Assembly (NCBI RefSeq): GCF_020103695.1
Contig: NZ_JAHXBF010000015.1
Coordinates: 186,001 to 250,000, forward strand
DNA from: Hyalangium versicolor
GTDB taxonomy: Bacteria; Myxococcota; Myxococcia; Myxococcales; Myxococcaceae
Length of the DNA: 64,000 bases
Direction: 5' to 3'
The notes under the pieces were generated by a model. That model was not told where the DNA came from. It ran no database searches and saw only the letters and a program-made list of their open reading frames with translations. Below, in pieces: positions 8,721-17,418 of this stretch. Each line of letters starts with the position of its first letter. The first letter of the stretch is position 1. The position numbers were made by a program, and so were the translations under genes.

Positions 8721-11549
8721 TTACAGGGACTGCGCGATGGTCTGCCGATTGAGGATGCGAGGCGTGATGAAGATGAGCAACTCCTGCCGATCGTCTCGCT
8801 CCGTGTTCTGACGGAAGAAGTAGCCCAGCACGGGGATCTTCGAGAGGAACGGGATGGCGGCGGTGGAGGTGCTGCCGCGGCGCACGTAGATGCCACCGAT
8901 GACCGTGGTGTCCCCATCCTTCACGAGCACCTGCGTGGAGGCCTCCTTGCGCTGGATGGCGGGCTGACCGTTGGCGCCCGTGTTCGCCGGATCCGGCTGG
9001 TTGTTCTGGGCGGTGATGCTCATGAGGATGCTGCCGTCCTGGGTGATGTGCGGCGTCACCTCGAGCGACAGACGCGCTTCGACGAAGATGGTGTTGGTGC
9101 CCTGGGCCGACGTCTGGCTGAACGGGATGGACACGCCCTGGCTGATGCGCGCGGTGTTGTTGTCCAGCGTCGTCACCTTGGGCGCGGAGATCGTCTTCAC
9201 ATAGCCCTCGTTCTCCGCGGCGGAGATGCGCAGGTTGAGCGAGAGCGCTCCGCCGGCCGAGCCGAACTGCATACCGAGAGCGCCACCGACACCCAGGTTC
9301 GTGGCGGCCGGCAGGTTGACGGCGAAGTTCGGGTCCCCGACGAAGCCCACCGGCTCGGTGCCCGGCGTGGAGCCGAAGACGCTGACCGTGTTCGGGAAGA
9401 TGAGGCCCGTGGTGTTGCCCAGGGCGGCGGTGGCGTCGCCTCGACCACCCCACTGCACACCGATCTGGCGGGAGAAGGAGGTCGTCGCCTCGACGATGCG
9501 GCTCTCGATGAGCACCTGCGGCGTCTGCGTGTCCAGGTTGCGCACCAGCGCGCGCACCTTCTCGATGTTGGCGCGCACGTCCTTCACGATGAGGACGTTG
9601 GTGCGCGTGTCCACCGTCACCGAGCCGCGATCAGACAGGATGTCCTTCACGCGCTGGGACATGTCCGCGGCCACGGCGTAGTTCACCGGGATCAGGTTGA
9701 CGAGCAGGTCCTCCTGCTGCTGGAGGGACTTCTTGCGCTCATGGCGCAGGCGGGCCTCCTCCTCCAGGGTCTTCAGCGGAGCGATGCGCAGGATGTTGCC
9801 CACCTCCTCCTTGCCCAGGTTCTTGGTGCGGAGGATGAGATCCAGGGCCTGGTCCCAGGGCACGTTGCGCAGGCGGATGGTCACCTTGCCGCTCACGTCG
9901 TCGGCGACCACGATGTTCTTCTTCGAGATCTCCGCGATGACGCGCAGCAGGTTCTGGATGTCGATGTCCTTGAACTCGAAGGAGACGCGCTTGCCACGGT
10001 AGCGGGCCTGCTGCGGCGCGCCCTCGGCGGCATAGGTCGGCGCCTCGGCGGTGAAGCCGGCGGTGCGCTGGGTGACGGCCACCTGCTCCGTCTTCACGCC
10101 CTGCACCGAGAGGTTCCAGCTCAGCGCGCCGCCGCCCTGGATGACGGACTCCTCGATGGCGCCATCGGCCGCCACCACCAGGCGCACGCGGTTGCCCTCA
10201 CCAGGCACCGTGAAGGCGCTGATCATCTTCACCGGGGTGCTCAGCGCGCTGGTGTCCAGGCTGCGCTCGAGCTTGCGGGGCAGCCGGGCGTTGTCCAGCG
10301 TCAGCACGGCGCTGCGCGGATCCGGGCGATCCACCTTCCAGGTGGCCGGGCCGGACAGCTTGAGCTGGACGCGGCCGCCGGTGTCGCTCTCGTCGAAGGT
10401 GAGCTCCTTGACGTCCACCACCGCGCCAGAAGCCGGCTCGGCCGTGGCGGGCGCCGGGAGCATCGGGGCGCTCTCGGCCACCATCGCGCGAGACTCCTCG
10501 GAGGAAGTGGACTTGGGGGGAGCCTTGCGGGCCACCGCGCCGCCCAGGAGGATCTCCAGGCCGCGATTCGCGCGGTCCACACGGTAAGCGGGCATCCCGC
10601 CCGGCACATCAAGCACCAGGCGGACCTTCTCCTGGTGAGCGCCCACGCGGACGCCCTTCAGCGTCTTGCCGTGCACGCGCGGAGCCTTGGCGGACAGATC
10701 CACGCCATACACATCCACGGCCAAGCGGGGCGGATCGGCCAGCTCGAGCACCTCGTAGCGGGCGACCTCGCCATCCGTGCGGACGGCCAGCGTGTCGCGG
10801 GCGAAGGTGATGCCGGTGATGCGGCGGGCCGGGTGGGCCACCTCGCGCTCATCGGCCTCGGCCGCCACCACGTTCTCGGGCAGGGCCGCCGCGGGAGCCT
10901 GCTGCGGCTCGCCAGCCTCGACCACCACCGGGGCCGCCTGGGGCGCCGCGGCCTGCGCCACCACCGGAGCCGGCGTGGCGGGCTTCACAGGGGCCTCGGC
11001 AACCGCCGGAGCCTTCTCGGCGACCGGAGCCTTCTCGGCGACCGGAGCCTTCTCCGGGGCCGGAGCCTGGGCCACGGCCTGAACGGGCTCGGGCTTGCTC
11101 GCCTCGAGCTTGTCCGCGCTTGCGGTGGCCTCCTCGGCCATGCCGCCGTCCACCGAGATGATCACCCGGTTGCCGTCGGCGCGGACGTCGTACTGCGAGG
11201 CCTTGTCGAGCGCCACCAGCACCCGGCCCACGCTCGCGCGCTCGTCCGAGAACTGGGAGGCCACGATGCCAGACACCGGTCCGGTGCCGTCATGGTGGCC
11301 CTTGATGCCCGTGGCGTCCGTCGACGAGAGGTCGACGACCAGCCGCTCCGGCCCGCTGAGCCGGAAGACGGTAAAGGTCGGTGGACGGGTCCCCGATACG
11401 ACCACTTGGGCTCCGGAACCTGTCGGGATGACCTTCAGGTCCCTCAGCGTGTTGAGTTCGGCGCCTTCGGCACTGGCGCCCGCGATCACCACCGCAAACG
11501 CGGCCGCGATCATCCACTTGCCCCTCGTCACAACGCTCTTCCCGAGCAT
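8721..11549 (-). CDS. pilQ: Type IV pilus outer-membrane secretin PilQ
   Basis: PilQ (942 residues) forms the outer-membrane gate for the pilus. A signal peptide (MIAAAFAVVIAGASAEGA) is followed by AMIN-type peptidoglycan-binding domains (about 35-135 and 235-320, plus a further copy around 385-490). The N0/STN-like region starts near 540 (RVSFEFKDIDIQNLLRVIAEISKKNIVV), then an N1/KH-type domain (NLIPVNYAVAADMSQRVKDIL), then the secretin channel (about 690-940) with VEATTSFSRQIGVQWGG and the closing PVLGYFFRQNTERDDRQELLIFITPRIL. An Ala/Pro/Glu-rich linker with EKAPVA repeats lies near 165-215. It is last in the pilM-N-O-P-Q operon, 49 bp after pilP. Confidence 0.97.
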   Translation of the reverse strand: MLGKSVVTRGKWMIAAAFAVVIAGASAEGAELNTLRDLKVIPTGSGAQVVVSGTRPPTFTVFRLSGPERLVVDLSSTDATGIKGHHDGTGPVSGIVASQFSDERASVGRVLVALDKASQYDVRADGNRVIISVDGGMAEEATASADKLEASKPEPVQAVAQAPAPEKAPVAEKAPVAEKAPAVAEAPVKPATPAPVVAQAAAPQAAPVVVEAGEPQQAPAAALPENVVAAEADEREVAHPARRITGITFARDTLAVRTDGEVARYEVLELADPPRLAVDVYGVDLSAKAPRVHGKTLKGVRVGAHQEKVRLVLDVPGGMPAYRVDRANRGLEILLGGAVARKAPPKSTSSEESRAMVAESAPMLPAPATAEPASGAVVDVKELTFDESDTGGRVQLKLSGPATWKVDRPDPRSAVLTLDNARLPRKLERSLDTSALSTPVKMISAFTVPGEGNRVRLVVAADGAIEESVIQGGGALSWNLSVQGVKTEQVAVTQRTAGFTAEAPTYAAEGAPQQARYRGKRVSFEFKDIDIQNLLRVIAEISKKNIVVADDVSGKVTIRLRNVPWDQALDLILRTKNLGKEEVGNILRIAPLKTLEEEARLRHERKKSLQQQEDLLVNLIPVNYAVAADMSQRVKDILSDRGSVTVDTRTNVLIVKDVRANIEKVRALVRNLDTQTPQVLIESRIVEATTSFSRQIGVQWGGRGDATAALGNTTGLIFPNTVSVFGSTPGTEPVGFVGDPNFAVNLPAATNLGVGGALGMQFGSAGGALSLNLRISAAENEGYVKTISAPKVTTLDNNTARISQGVSIPFSQTSAQGTNTIFVEARLSLEVTPHITQDGSILMSITAQNNQPDPANTGANGQPAIQRKEASTQVLVKDGDTTVIGGIYVRRGSTSTAAIPFLSKIPVLGYFFRQNTERDDRQELLIFITPRILNRQTIAQSL

Positions 11550-11598
11550 GCTACCCCTCTACAAGTTGGAATCGGGCTGAGCTGCCGGCCCGTCGGCG

Positions 11599-12150
11599 CT
11601 ACTGCCAGTTCTTGCCCGTGGACAAGTCGTACATCGGGTCCCGCTTGTTATCTTCCTTGAGCTGGAGGCTCACAGGATTGGGGATGACCTTGCCCTCCGT
11701 CGGGATGTACTCGGTCACTGTCACCGAGTCCCGAAGGATCTGTGTCACCCGTCCTCCCTGCCTCCCCATGCGCGCGTTGCGGCGCACGATGTGCCCGCGT
11801 CCCAGCGGGTCCTCCACCATCGCGATCGGATTGGCGTCGCCCGTGACGACCGCCACCAGCTTGAGCTGGTCGATATCCCACGCGCACAGCGGCTCGTTGC
11901 ATGCCTGCACCTGGGTCTCGTTGCGCGACCGGCCCAGCTCCTCGAGCGGACTGCGGAACGGATCCCGCTTGCCGACCGGGTTGTACGAGTAATTCACGGA
12001 GGACTCGACAGGCGCGTCCTTGGTCTCGGCCGCGGCCGCCGCCACGGGCTTGGGCGGAGCAGGACGAGCCGCAGCCGGCTTCTCCTTCCCGCAAGCGGCC
12101 AGCGTCAGGGCCAGCGCAACCGTGGTCATCTTGAACTTGAGCGTCTTCAT
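11599..12150 (-). CDS. pilP: Type IV pilus inner-membrane lipoprotein PilP
   Basis: The 183-residue lipoprotein has a canonical lipobox (LAAC, Cys 20). A disordered Pro/Ala stretch is followed by the PilP motif YNPVGKRDPFRSPLEEL and a small beta-sandwich (DIDQLKLVAVVTGDANPIAMVEDPLGRGHIVRRNARMG). PilP links the PilN/PilO heterodimer in the inner membrane to PilQ. It lies 21 bp after pilO and 49 bp before pilQ. Confidence 0.95.
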   Translation of the reverse strand: MKTLKFKMTTVALALTLAACGKEKPAAARPAPPKPVAAAAAETKDAPVESSVNYSYNPVGKRDPFRSPLEELGRSRNETQVQACNEPLCAWDIDQLKLVAVVTGDANPIAMVEDPLGRGHIVRRNARMGRQGGRVTQILRDSVTVTEYIPTEGKVIPNPVSLQLKEDNKRDPMYDLSTGKNWQ

Positions 12151-12171
12151 CCTCTGGATCCTCTTGTCACC

Positions 12172-12807
12172 CTATTTCTTGGGCTGCGCAACTTTCTGGC
12201 CCTTTTGCTTCGGATCAGCTGTCGCTGTCTTCGGTTGCTCGACGAACCGGAACGTGGTCGCCACGAAGGAACTCTGCAGGATGACCTTCTCGTTCTTCAC
12301 CGTCGGCTTGCTCAAGTCGATCCCGTTCACGTTGACGATGCGCCGCATGTTCGCGATCTCCTGCATGAACATGGCGATCTCGTGGTAGTTGCCACTCACC
12401 GTCATCTTGATGGGGATGCGCGCGAAGAAGTCGCTGCCGCCCGCCGACTCCTTGCCCGGCTCCACGCGAGCGATCTCCAGGCCTGACTTCTTGCCGATGT
12501 CGTTGAGCTGCGCGAGCAGCTCGTCGATCTCCTTCTTCTCCGGCAGCTCGGTGAGAGCCTCGGCGAGCTTCTGCTCCAGCACGTCCATCTCGCGCCGGCG
12601 CTCGTTGAGGTTCTGGGCGATCTCGCTCTTCTCCGCGAGGTCGATGTCCAGCTTGCGGCGCTGCTCCACCTGCTTCTTGATGTCGGCCTCCGTCGGCTGG
12701 ATGAGCGCGAAGAAGTTGATCGCGGTGAGCGCCACCACCAAACCCGCCAGGCCGCCGTACTTCACACCCGCCGGGGCCTTGGCAATCTTGTCCAGATACT
12801 GTTCCAT
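12172..12807 (-). CDS. pilO: Type IV pilus alignment protein PilO
   Basis: PilO (211 residues) has a short cytoplasmic head, one membrane helix (YGGLAGLVVALTAINFFALI, about 19-38), a coiled-coil (about 45-105, with EQRRKLDIDLAEKSEIAQNL) and a ferredoxin-like periplasmic domain. It forms the alignment subcomplex with PilN and PilP. The basic tail ends in KKGQKVAQPKK-like sequence. A GAGG ribosome-binding site precedes the ATG; pilN ends 15 bp upstream. Confidence 0.93.
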   Translation of the reverse strand: MEQYLDKIAKAPAGVKYGGLAGLVVALTAINFFALIQPTEADIKKQVEQRRKLDIDLAEKSEIAQNLNERRREMDVLEQKLAEALTELPEKKEIDELLAQLNDIGKKSGLEIARVEPGKESAGGSDFFARIPIKMTVSGNYHEIAMFMQEIANMRRIVNVNGIDLSKPTVKNEKVILQSSFVATTFRFVEQPKTATADPKQKGQKVAQPKK

Positions 12808-12822
12808 GAGTGCCAGGTCCTC

Positions 12823-13506
12823 TCAGATCGCGTAGTTGGCGATCAGGCTGATGTTGAAATCCACCGTCGGGAAGGCGTTGGGATCGGCGCTCACCGATCC
12901 CTTCTGCACCGCTTCCTTCAGCTCGATGTTGGTGAAGAACGTCTTGACGCTGGCGATGGGGAACTCCTCGATGGTGGCGTCGGGCGTGAGCAGCTCCACG
13001 CGCGAGGTGGGAGAGTCCTTGCGAGACTCCACCAGCCGGCCCATTCCCTTGGGCGTCCACACCAGGTGGCCCAGGTTGCTCATGAACTCGGCGACCTCGT
13101 CATGGCTGATGGCCGAGCCGGTGATCTTCACCCCACCCTTGTCCTCGGCGAAGGCCCTGAGCCACAGCTTCTTCGGAATGGACGAGGCCAGCGCGTCCAG
13201 CATCTTCACCGGACCGGAGCGGCCCTTGCGCAGGTTGTCCAGCACGCCGAGCTTCTTCTCCACCTCGGCCTTGCGGTCGTTGATCTTGCTCACCTCGCCG
13301 ATGACCTTCTCCAGCTCGGTGATCTTCGTCTTGACCTGGCTGATGCCGGCGGCGTTCTGGTCGAACTCGGCCTTGCGGTCCGCGTACCACATGTAATTGC
13401 CCACGAACGCGGCAATGAGAATGATGGCGAAGAGGACAAGGATCTGCTTGCCCATCTCCTTCTTCTTCGCCGCCCGGACGGGCAGGAGGTTGATGCGAAT
13501 CATCAT
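12823..13506 (-). CDS. pilN: Type IV pilus alignment protein PilN
   Basis: PilN starts with the conserved PilM-binding tail MMIRINLLPVR, here placed at ATG 13506 with AAGGA upstream; a TTG at 13524 in the same frame would add six residues ahead of the conserved motif and is less likely. One membrane helix follows (about 22-42, ILVLFAIILIAAFVGNYMWY), then a coiled coil (ISQVKTKITELEKVIGEVSKI) and a periplasmic ferredoxin-like domain. The INLLP motif inserts into the cytoplasmic PilM ring. Neighbours are pilM upstream and pilO downstream. Confidence 0.94.
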   Translation of the reverse strand: MMIRINLLPVRAAKKKEMGKQILVLFAIILIAAFVGNYMWYADRKAEFDQNAAGISQVKTKITELEKVIGEVSKINDRKAEVEKKLGVLDNLRKGRSGPVKMLDALASSIPKKLWLRAFAEDKGGVKITGSAISHDEVAEFMSNLGHLVWTPKGMGRLVESRKDSPTSRVELLTPDATIEEFPIASVKTFFTNIELKEAVQKGSVSADPNAFPTVDFNISLIANYAI

Positions 13507-13540
13507 ATGCGTCGGTTCCTTCAAGAAGAGGGAGAGGAGA

Positions 13541-14623
13541 TCAGTTCAGCTTGTCACCGGGGCGGCGCAGCGCCAGACCGACCGCCACCGCCGCCATGGG
13601 CGCCACGTCCATGATGAAGGCAGGGTCGAACTTGCGGTTGTCCACTTCGATCTTCCGGAACGGGTTGAGGATCTCGACTGGAACGCCCACGCGCGCCTCA
13701 ATGGTCTTGAACAGCGCGGGGATCTTCGCGGTACCACCGGAGAGGAACACCTTGCTGAAGTTGGCGTCCGCGGCGGTGCCCGCGTAGAAGTCCAGCGAGC
13801 GCTGGATTTCACCGGCCACCTGCTCGGCGACGCTGGTGAGCACGCGCTCCACGTCCTGGGGCACCACGGCGTCCGCGTCATTGCGGTTGCCGCCGAGCTT
13901 CAGCGCCTCGGCCTCGTCATAGGAGACGTTGAGCTGCTTCTGGATCTCCTCGGTGAACTGGTTGCCGCCGATCGTCACGTCGCGGGTGAAGACGGTGATG
14001 CCGTTGGCGATGATGTTGATGTTCACCACCGAGGCGCCCGCGTTGATGAGGACGACGGTCTCCTTGTCGGGGATGTCGTAGTTGGCGGCGAACATGTTCT
14101 GGACGGCGAAGGCGTCCACGTCCACCACCACGGGGGCCAGGCCGGCCTCGGAGACGACGGTGGTGTAGTCGTTGATCATGTCCTTCTTGGCGGCCACCAG
14201 CAGCACATCCATCTGACCGGTGGCGTCATTGGCGCCCGCGTCGAGGATCTGCGTGTCGATGTTCACGTCCTTGACGTCGAAGGGGATGTACTGCTCGGCC
14301 TCCCACTGGATGCTCTCCTCGAGCTCTTCCTGGCTCATGCGAGGCATCTGGATCTTCTTGATGATGACCGAGTGGCCGGAGACGCCGATGGCGACTTCCT
14401 TGTTCTTCACCTTCAGCTCGTTCATCAGCTCCTGCACCGCCTGAACGATGGCCGTCGAGTTCATCAACGCACCGTCGACGATGGCCTCGGGAGGCAGCGG
14501 CTTCATGCCGAAGCTCTGAAGCGCGTAGCCGACCTCGCCGCGCTTGCGCTGTTCCTTGAGGAGGATCATCTTCACAGAGGTCGATCCGATATCCAGACCG
14601 AGTGCCAGTTTGCCCTTCGCCAT
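13541..14623 (-). CDS. pilM: Type IV pilus actin-like ATPase PilM
   Basis: PilM (360 residues) is an actin/FtsA-like cytoplasmic protein that binds ATP and the PilN tail, forming a ring at the base of the pilus. The N-terminal phosphate-1 motif LALGLDIGSTSVKMILLK is seen at residues 6-23; VVLINAGASVVNINII is phosphate 2 and VFLSGGTAKIPALFKTIE the adenosine motif. Length matches the family. It opens the pilM-N-O-P-Q operon. Confidence 0.97.
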   Translation of the reverse strand: MAKGKLALGLDIGSTSVKMILLKEQRKRGEVGYALQSFGMKPLPPEAIVDGALMNSTAIVQAVQELMNELKVKNKEVAIGVSGHSVIIKKIQMPRMSQEELEESIQWEAEQYIPFDVKDVNIDTQILDAGANDATGQMDVLLVAAKKDMINDYTTVVSEAGLAPVVVDVDAFAVQNMFAANYDIPDKETVVLINAGASVVNINIIANGITVFTRDVTIGGNQFTEEIQKQLNVSYDEAEALKLGGNRNDADAVVPQDVERVLTSVAEQVAGEIQRSLDFYAGTAADANFSKVFLSGGTAKIPALFKTIEARVGVPVEILNPFRKIEVDNRKFDPAFIMDVAPMAAVAVGLALRRPGDKLN

Positions 14624-14765
14624 GCAGTTCTCCCGTGGAGAGGCGCCAGCGTAACACCAGCGCGCAACCCCGCCTAAAAGTTGACCGGCGCCCGCTCGCT
14701 CCGCGGCCGGTCGGGCTCATGCCCGCTACCCCTCGGCCGCTCCCCTCGTAACGCCGCGAGTGCCG

Positions 14766-14794
14766 ATTTTCTGGCCTGCGGCGCGCGACGTCAA
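14766..14794 (-). promoter_or_regulatory. Possible promoter of the pilM-N-O-P-Q operon
   Basis: The 198-bp gap between pilR2 and pilM contains, on the minus strand, TTGACG, 17 bp, GAAAAT (five and four matches to consensus). It lies about 140 bp upstream of the PilM ATG. It is the best sigma-70-like match in the gap, and the gap is by far the largest within this minus-strand pil block. Confidence 0.35.
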
Positions 14795-14821
14795 ATCCCC
14801 ACAATGTGCTCTGTCGGACGC

Positions 14822-16228
14822 TCAGCTGCCCTTCTCGGCTTCGGCGTCGGGATCGATTCCGTACTCCTTGATCTTGTACAGGAGCGCGCGATGGCTGATG
14901 TCCAGGACTTCCGCGGCTCGGGTGCGATTGCCTCGGGTCCGGCGCAGGGCTGCGCGGATGTATGTCTCCTCCAGCTCGCGCATGGCTCGCTTGAGCGACA
15001 AATCGCTACCGGCCTGTTGCACGGAGGGGGACCCGGCAGCCGGAGGGGGCGCCGCCCAGAGCCGCTCCGGGAGGTTGGAGGGCAGCAGCAGGGGGCCATC
15101 CGTCAGGAGCACGGCGCGCTCCATGGCGTTCTCCAGCTCGCGCACGTTGCCGGGCCAGGCGTAGGCGTTCATGAGGGCCTCGGCCTCGGGGCTGAGTCCC
15201 TCGACGGGCGGCTCGCGATTGAGCTGGCGGTTGAAGCGGTGGATGAAGGCGCGAGACAGCAGGGGGATGTCCTCGCGGCGCTCGCGCAGGGGCGGCATCC
15301 GCAGGTTCACCACGTTGAGGCGGTAGTAGAGGTCCTCCCGGAATTCTCCGCGCTCCACCAGCTTGCCCAGATCCCTCAGCGTGGCGGCGATGACGCGCAC
15401 GTCCACGCGCTCGGCGCGGCTCTCTCCCACCGGGCGGATCTCCCCCTCCTGAAGTACGCGCAGCAGCTTGACCTGGGCAGGCAGCGGCAACTCCCCCACC
15501 TCGTCCAGGAAGAGAGTGCCGCTGTCGGCCTCGCTGAACAGGCCCTGCTTGGCGGTGCGCGCATCGGTGAAGGCACCCTTCGCGTGGCCGAACAGCTCGC
15601 TCTCGATGAGGCCACCGGGGATGGCGCCGCAGTTGACGGCGACGAAGGGGTGCGAGGCCCGGAGCGAGCGCTCGTGCAGCGCGCGGGCGATGAGCTCCTT
15701 GCCCGTTCCGCTCTCGCCGGTGATGAGGACGGTGGTGTTGACCGGCGCGAGCCTGTCCACCTGGCGCAGCACGGCCTTGAGGCCCTCGCTCTCGCCCAGG
15801 ATGCGCTCGGGGGGAGGGGCCGCGGCCGTCCTCAGGCGCCGGTTCTCGCGCAGCAGCCGCTCGCGCTCCTCGGCCTTGCGCAGGACGAAGACGATCTCCT
15901 CAGGCTTGAAGGGCTTCTGGACGTAGTCGTAGGCCCCGGCGCCGACGGCCTCCAGCGCCTGCTCCTGCGAGCCATAGGCGCTCATCACCAGCACGGTGAG
16001 GCCGGGATGGTCGACCTTGGCCTGGCGCAGCACGGAGAGGCCGTCGCGCTTGGGCATGCGCACGTCACACAGCAACACGTCGTAGCTGCGCGCGGCCAGT
16101 TCTCGCACGGCCTCCGCGCCGTCGGCGACGGCGCGGACCTCATAGCCATGCTCGGTCAGCACCAGAGTGAGGACGTGGCGGATGGACGGCTCGTCATCGG
16201 CGACGAGGATGGATCGGAAGGTAGGCAT
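14822..16228 (-). CDS. pilR2: NtrC-family response regulator PilR2
   Basis: This 468-residue enhancer-binding protein has a receiver domain (about 1-120, phospho-acceptor in LLCDVRMPKRDG), an AAA+ sigma-54 activation domain (Walker A GESGTGKE) and a Fis-type helix-turn-helix (RTRGNRTRAAEVLDISHRALLYKIKEYG). The sigma-54 contact loop reads GAFTDA instead of the near-invariant GAFTGA; the Asp codon is at 15563-15565. Family knowledge: this loop touches sigma-54, and G-to-D at the same position in E. coli NorR frees activity from its sensor domain. It is encoded just after its partner kinase, downstream of pilD, as pilR2/pilS2 are in M. xanthus. Its targets are not known from the sequence. Confidence 0.88.
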   Translation of the reverse strand: MPTFRSILVADDEPSIRHVLTLVLTEHGYEVRAVADGAEAVRELAARSYDVLLCDVRMPKRDGLSVLRQAKVDHPGLTVLVMSAYGSQEQALEAVGAGAYDYVQKPFKPEEIVFVLRKAEERERLLRENRRLRTAAAPPPERILGESEGLKAVLRQVDRLAPVNTTVLITGESGTGKELIARALHERSLRASHPFVAVNCGAIPGGLIESELFGHAKGAFTDARTAKQGLFSEADSGTLFLDEVGELPLPAQVKLLRVLQEGEIRPVGESRAERVDVRVIAATLRDLGKLVERGEFREDLYYRLNVVNLRMPPLRERREDIPLLSRAFIHRFNRQLNREPPVEGLSPEAEALMNAYAWPGNVRELENAMERAVLLTDGPLLLPSNLPERLWAAPPPAAGSPSVQQAGSDLSLKRAMRELEETYIRAALRRTRGNRTRAAEVLDISHRALLYKIKEYGIDPDAEAEKGS

Positions 16229-16283
16229 GATCTTGAATGGACCCCATCATCCCCCAGCGCCCTGACGCAAGGGAGTAACGGAT

Positions 16284-17402
16284 TCATGGGGCGGACAGGT
16301 GGACGATGAAGCGGGCGCCGCCCCCGGGAACATTCTCCGCGGTGAGCCGGCCACCCATGCTCTGAGCCAGGTGCATGGACACCGCGAGCCCCAGCCCCGT
16401 GCCCTTTCCCTCCTTGGTGGTGAAGAAGGGCTCGAAGAGGCGAGGCATGACGTCCGCGGGGATGCCCGGGCCGGTGTCCTCCACCTCCAGCCGCACCTCG
16501 GAGCCCTCGCGCCGGGTAGCGACGCGCACGCCCCCCTCCCCTCCCATGGCCTGCGCGGCGTTGAGCATGAGGTTGATGACGATCTGCGAGAGCGGCCCCG
16601 CATCCGCGCGGGCCAGCAAGCCGGGCTCGAGCCCGAAGTCCACCTTCACCTTGGACAGCTCGGGTCCGGCGCGCACGAGCTTCACGCACGTTTCCACCAC
16701 CTGGCTCACGTCCACAGGCGTCAGCGAGGCGGGCCTCGGCCTCCCCAGATCCAGCAGTCCCCGGACGATGCCGTCGATGCGCTGCACCTCGTGATCGATG
16801 CGCTGCAGGAATTCCTTCAGCTCGGGAGTCGTGGCCCGCATGCGCGCCAGCGACAGGTAGCCGAGAATGCCAGCCAGCGGATTGCCCACCTCGTGCGCCA
16901 CGCCCGCGGCCAGCTTGCCCACCGTGGCCAATCGCTCGGCGGCCACCAGCTCCGTCTGGGCTCGGGACAGGCGCGCGTTGGCCTCGCGCAATGCCTCGAG
17001 CTGCGAGCGCGTCTTGGCCTGCTCCAGACGCAGCGCTTCGGCCATGCGATTGAGCGCGCTCTGGAAGCGAGACAGCAGGGGGCCGCCCTGGGACACCGGC
17101 GGCAGATTCAGCTCGAGTCGCCCGAGCTGCTCCACCGCCAGCTCCGTGTTCCGCAGCGGCCGGCCCACGGTGAAGTCCAACACGAAGTACACCAGCGTCC
17201 CCAGCACCAGCAGGTCCAGCGCCAGCGCGAAGGGCAGGAAGCCACGCACGCGCGAGAGCACTTCCGCCTCGGGGCTATCCGGGGGAGCCAGGCGGCGCGT
17301 CACGTCCACCAGCCGGATGAGCGCAGGCTGCAGCGTGAGCCACGAGAGCCCCGTGGTGAGCGAGCCCAACAGGAAGGCCACGCTGGCGATGCGCCACTTC
17401 AT
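16284..17402 (-). CDS. pilS2: Membrane histidine kinase PilS2
   Basis: A start at ATG 17402 (MKWRIASVAFLLGSL) is preferred because it begins the first membrane helix and lies 16 bp after the pilD stop; the same frame is open further upstream but overlaps pilD. Two membrane helices (about 5-25 and 75-97) enclose a small periplasmic loop, followed by a HAMP-like linker, a coiled coil, the HisKA box (GVAHEVGNPLAGILGYLSLARM) and a HATPase domain with intact N, G1 and G2 motifs (DTGPGIP, GKGTGLGLAVSMHLAQSMGG). It should phosphorylate PilR2, encoded 55 bp downstream. Confidence 0.88.
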   Translation of the reverse strand: MKWRIASVAFLLGSLTTGLSWLTLQPALIRLVDVTRRLAPPDSPEAEVLSRVRGFLPFALALDLLVLGTLVYFVLDFTVGRPLRNTELAVEQLGRLELNLPPVSQGGPLLSRFQSALNRMAEALRLEQAKTRSQLEALREANARLSRAQTELVAAERLATVGKLAAGVAHEVGNPLAGILGYLSLARMRATTPELKEFLQRIDHEVQRIDGIVRGLLDLGRPRPASLTPVDVSQVVETCVKLVRAGPELSKVKVDFGLEPGLLARADAGPLSQIVINLMLNAAQAMGGEGGVRVATRREGSEVRLEVEDTGPGIPADVMPRLFEPFFTTKEGKGTGLGLAVSMHLAQSMGGRLTAENVPGGGARFIVHLSAP

Positions 17403-17418
17403 CTCGCCCGGCCCCCAC

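Noticed and set aside
8514..11660. Very long open frame opposite pilQ (about 1,050 codons)
   Set aside because: The true gene is pilQ on the other strand. The antisense translation is His/Arg/Gly-rich and shows no fold.
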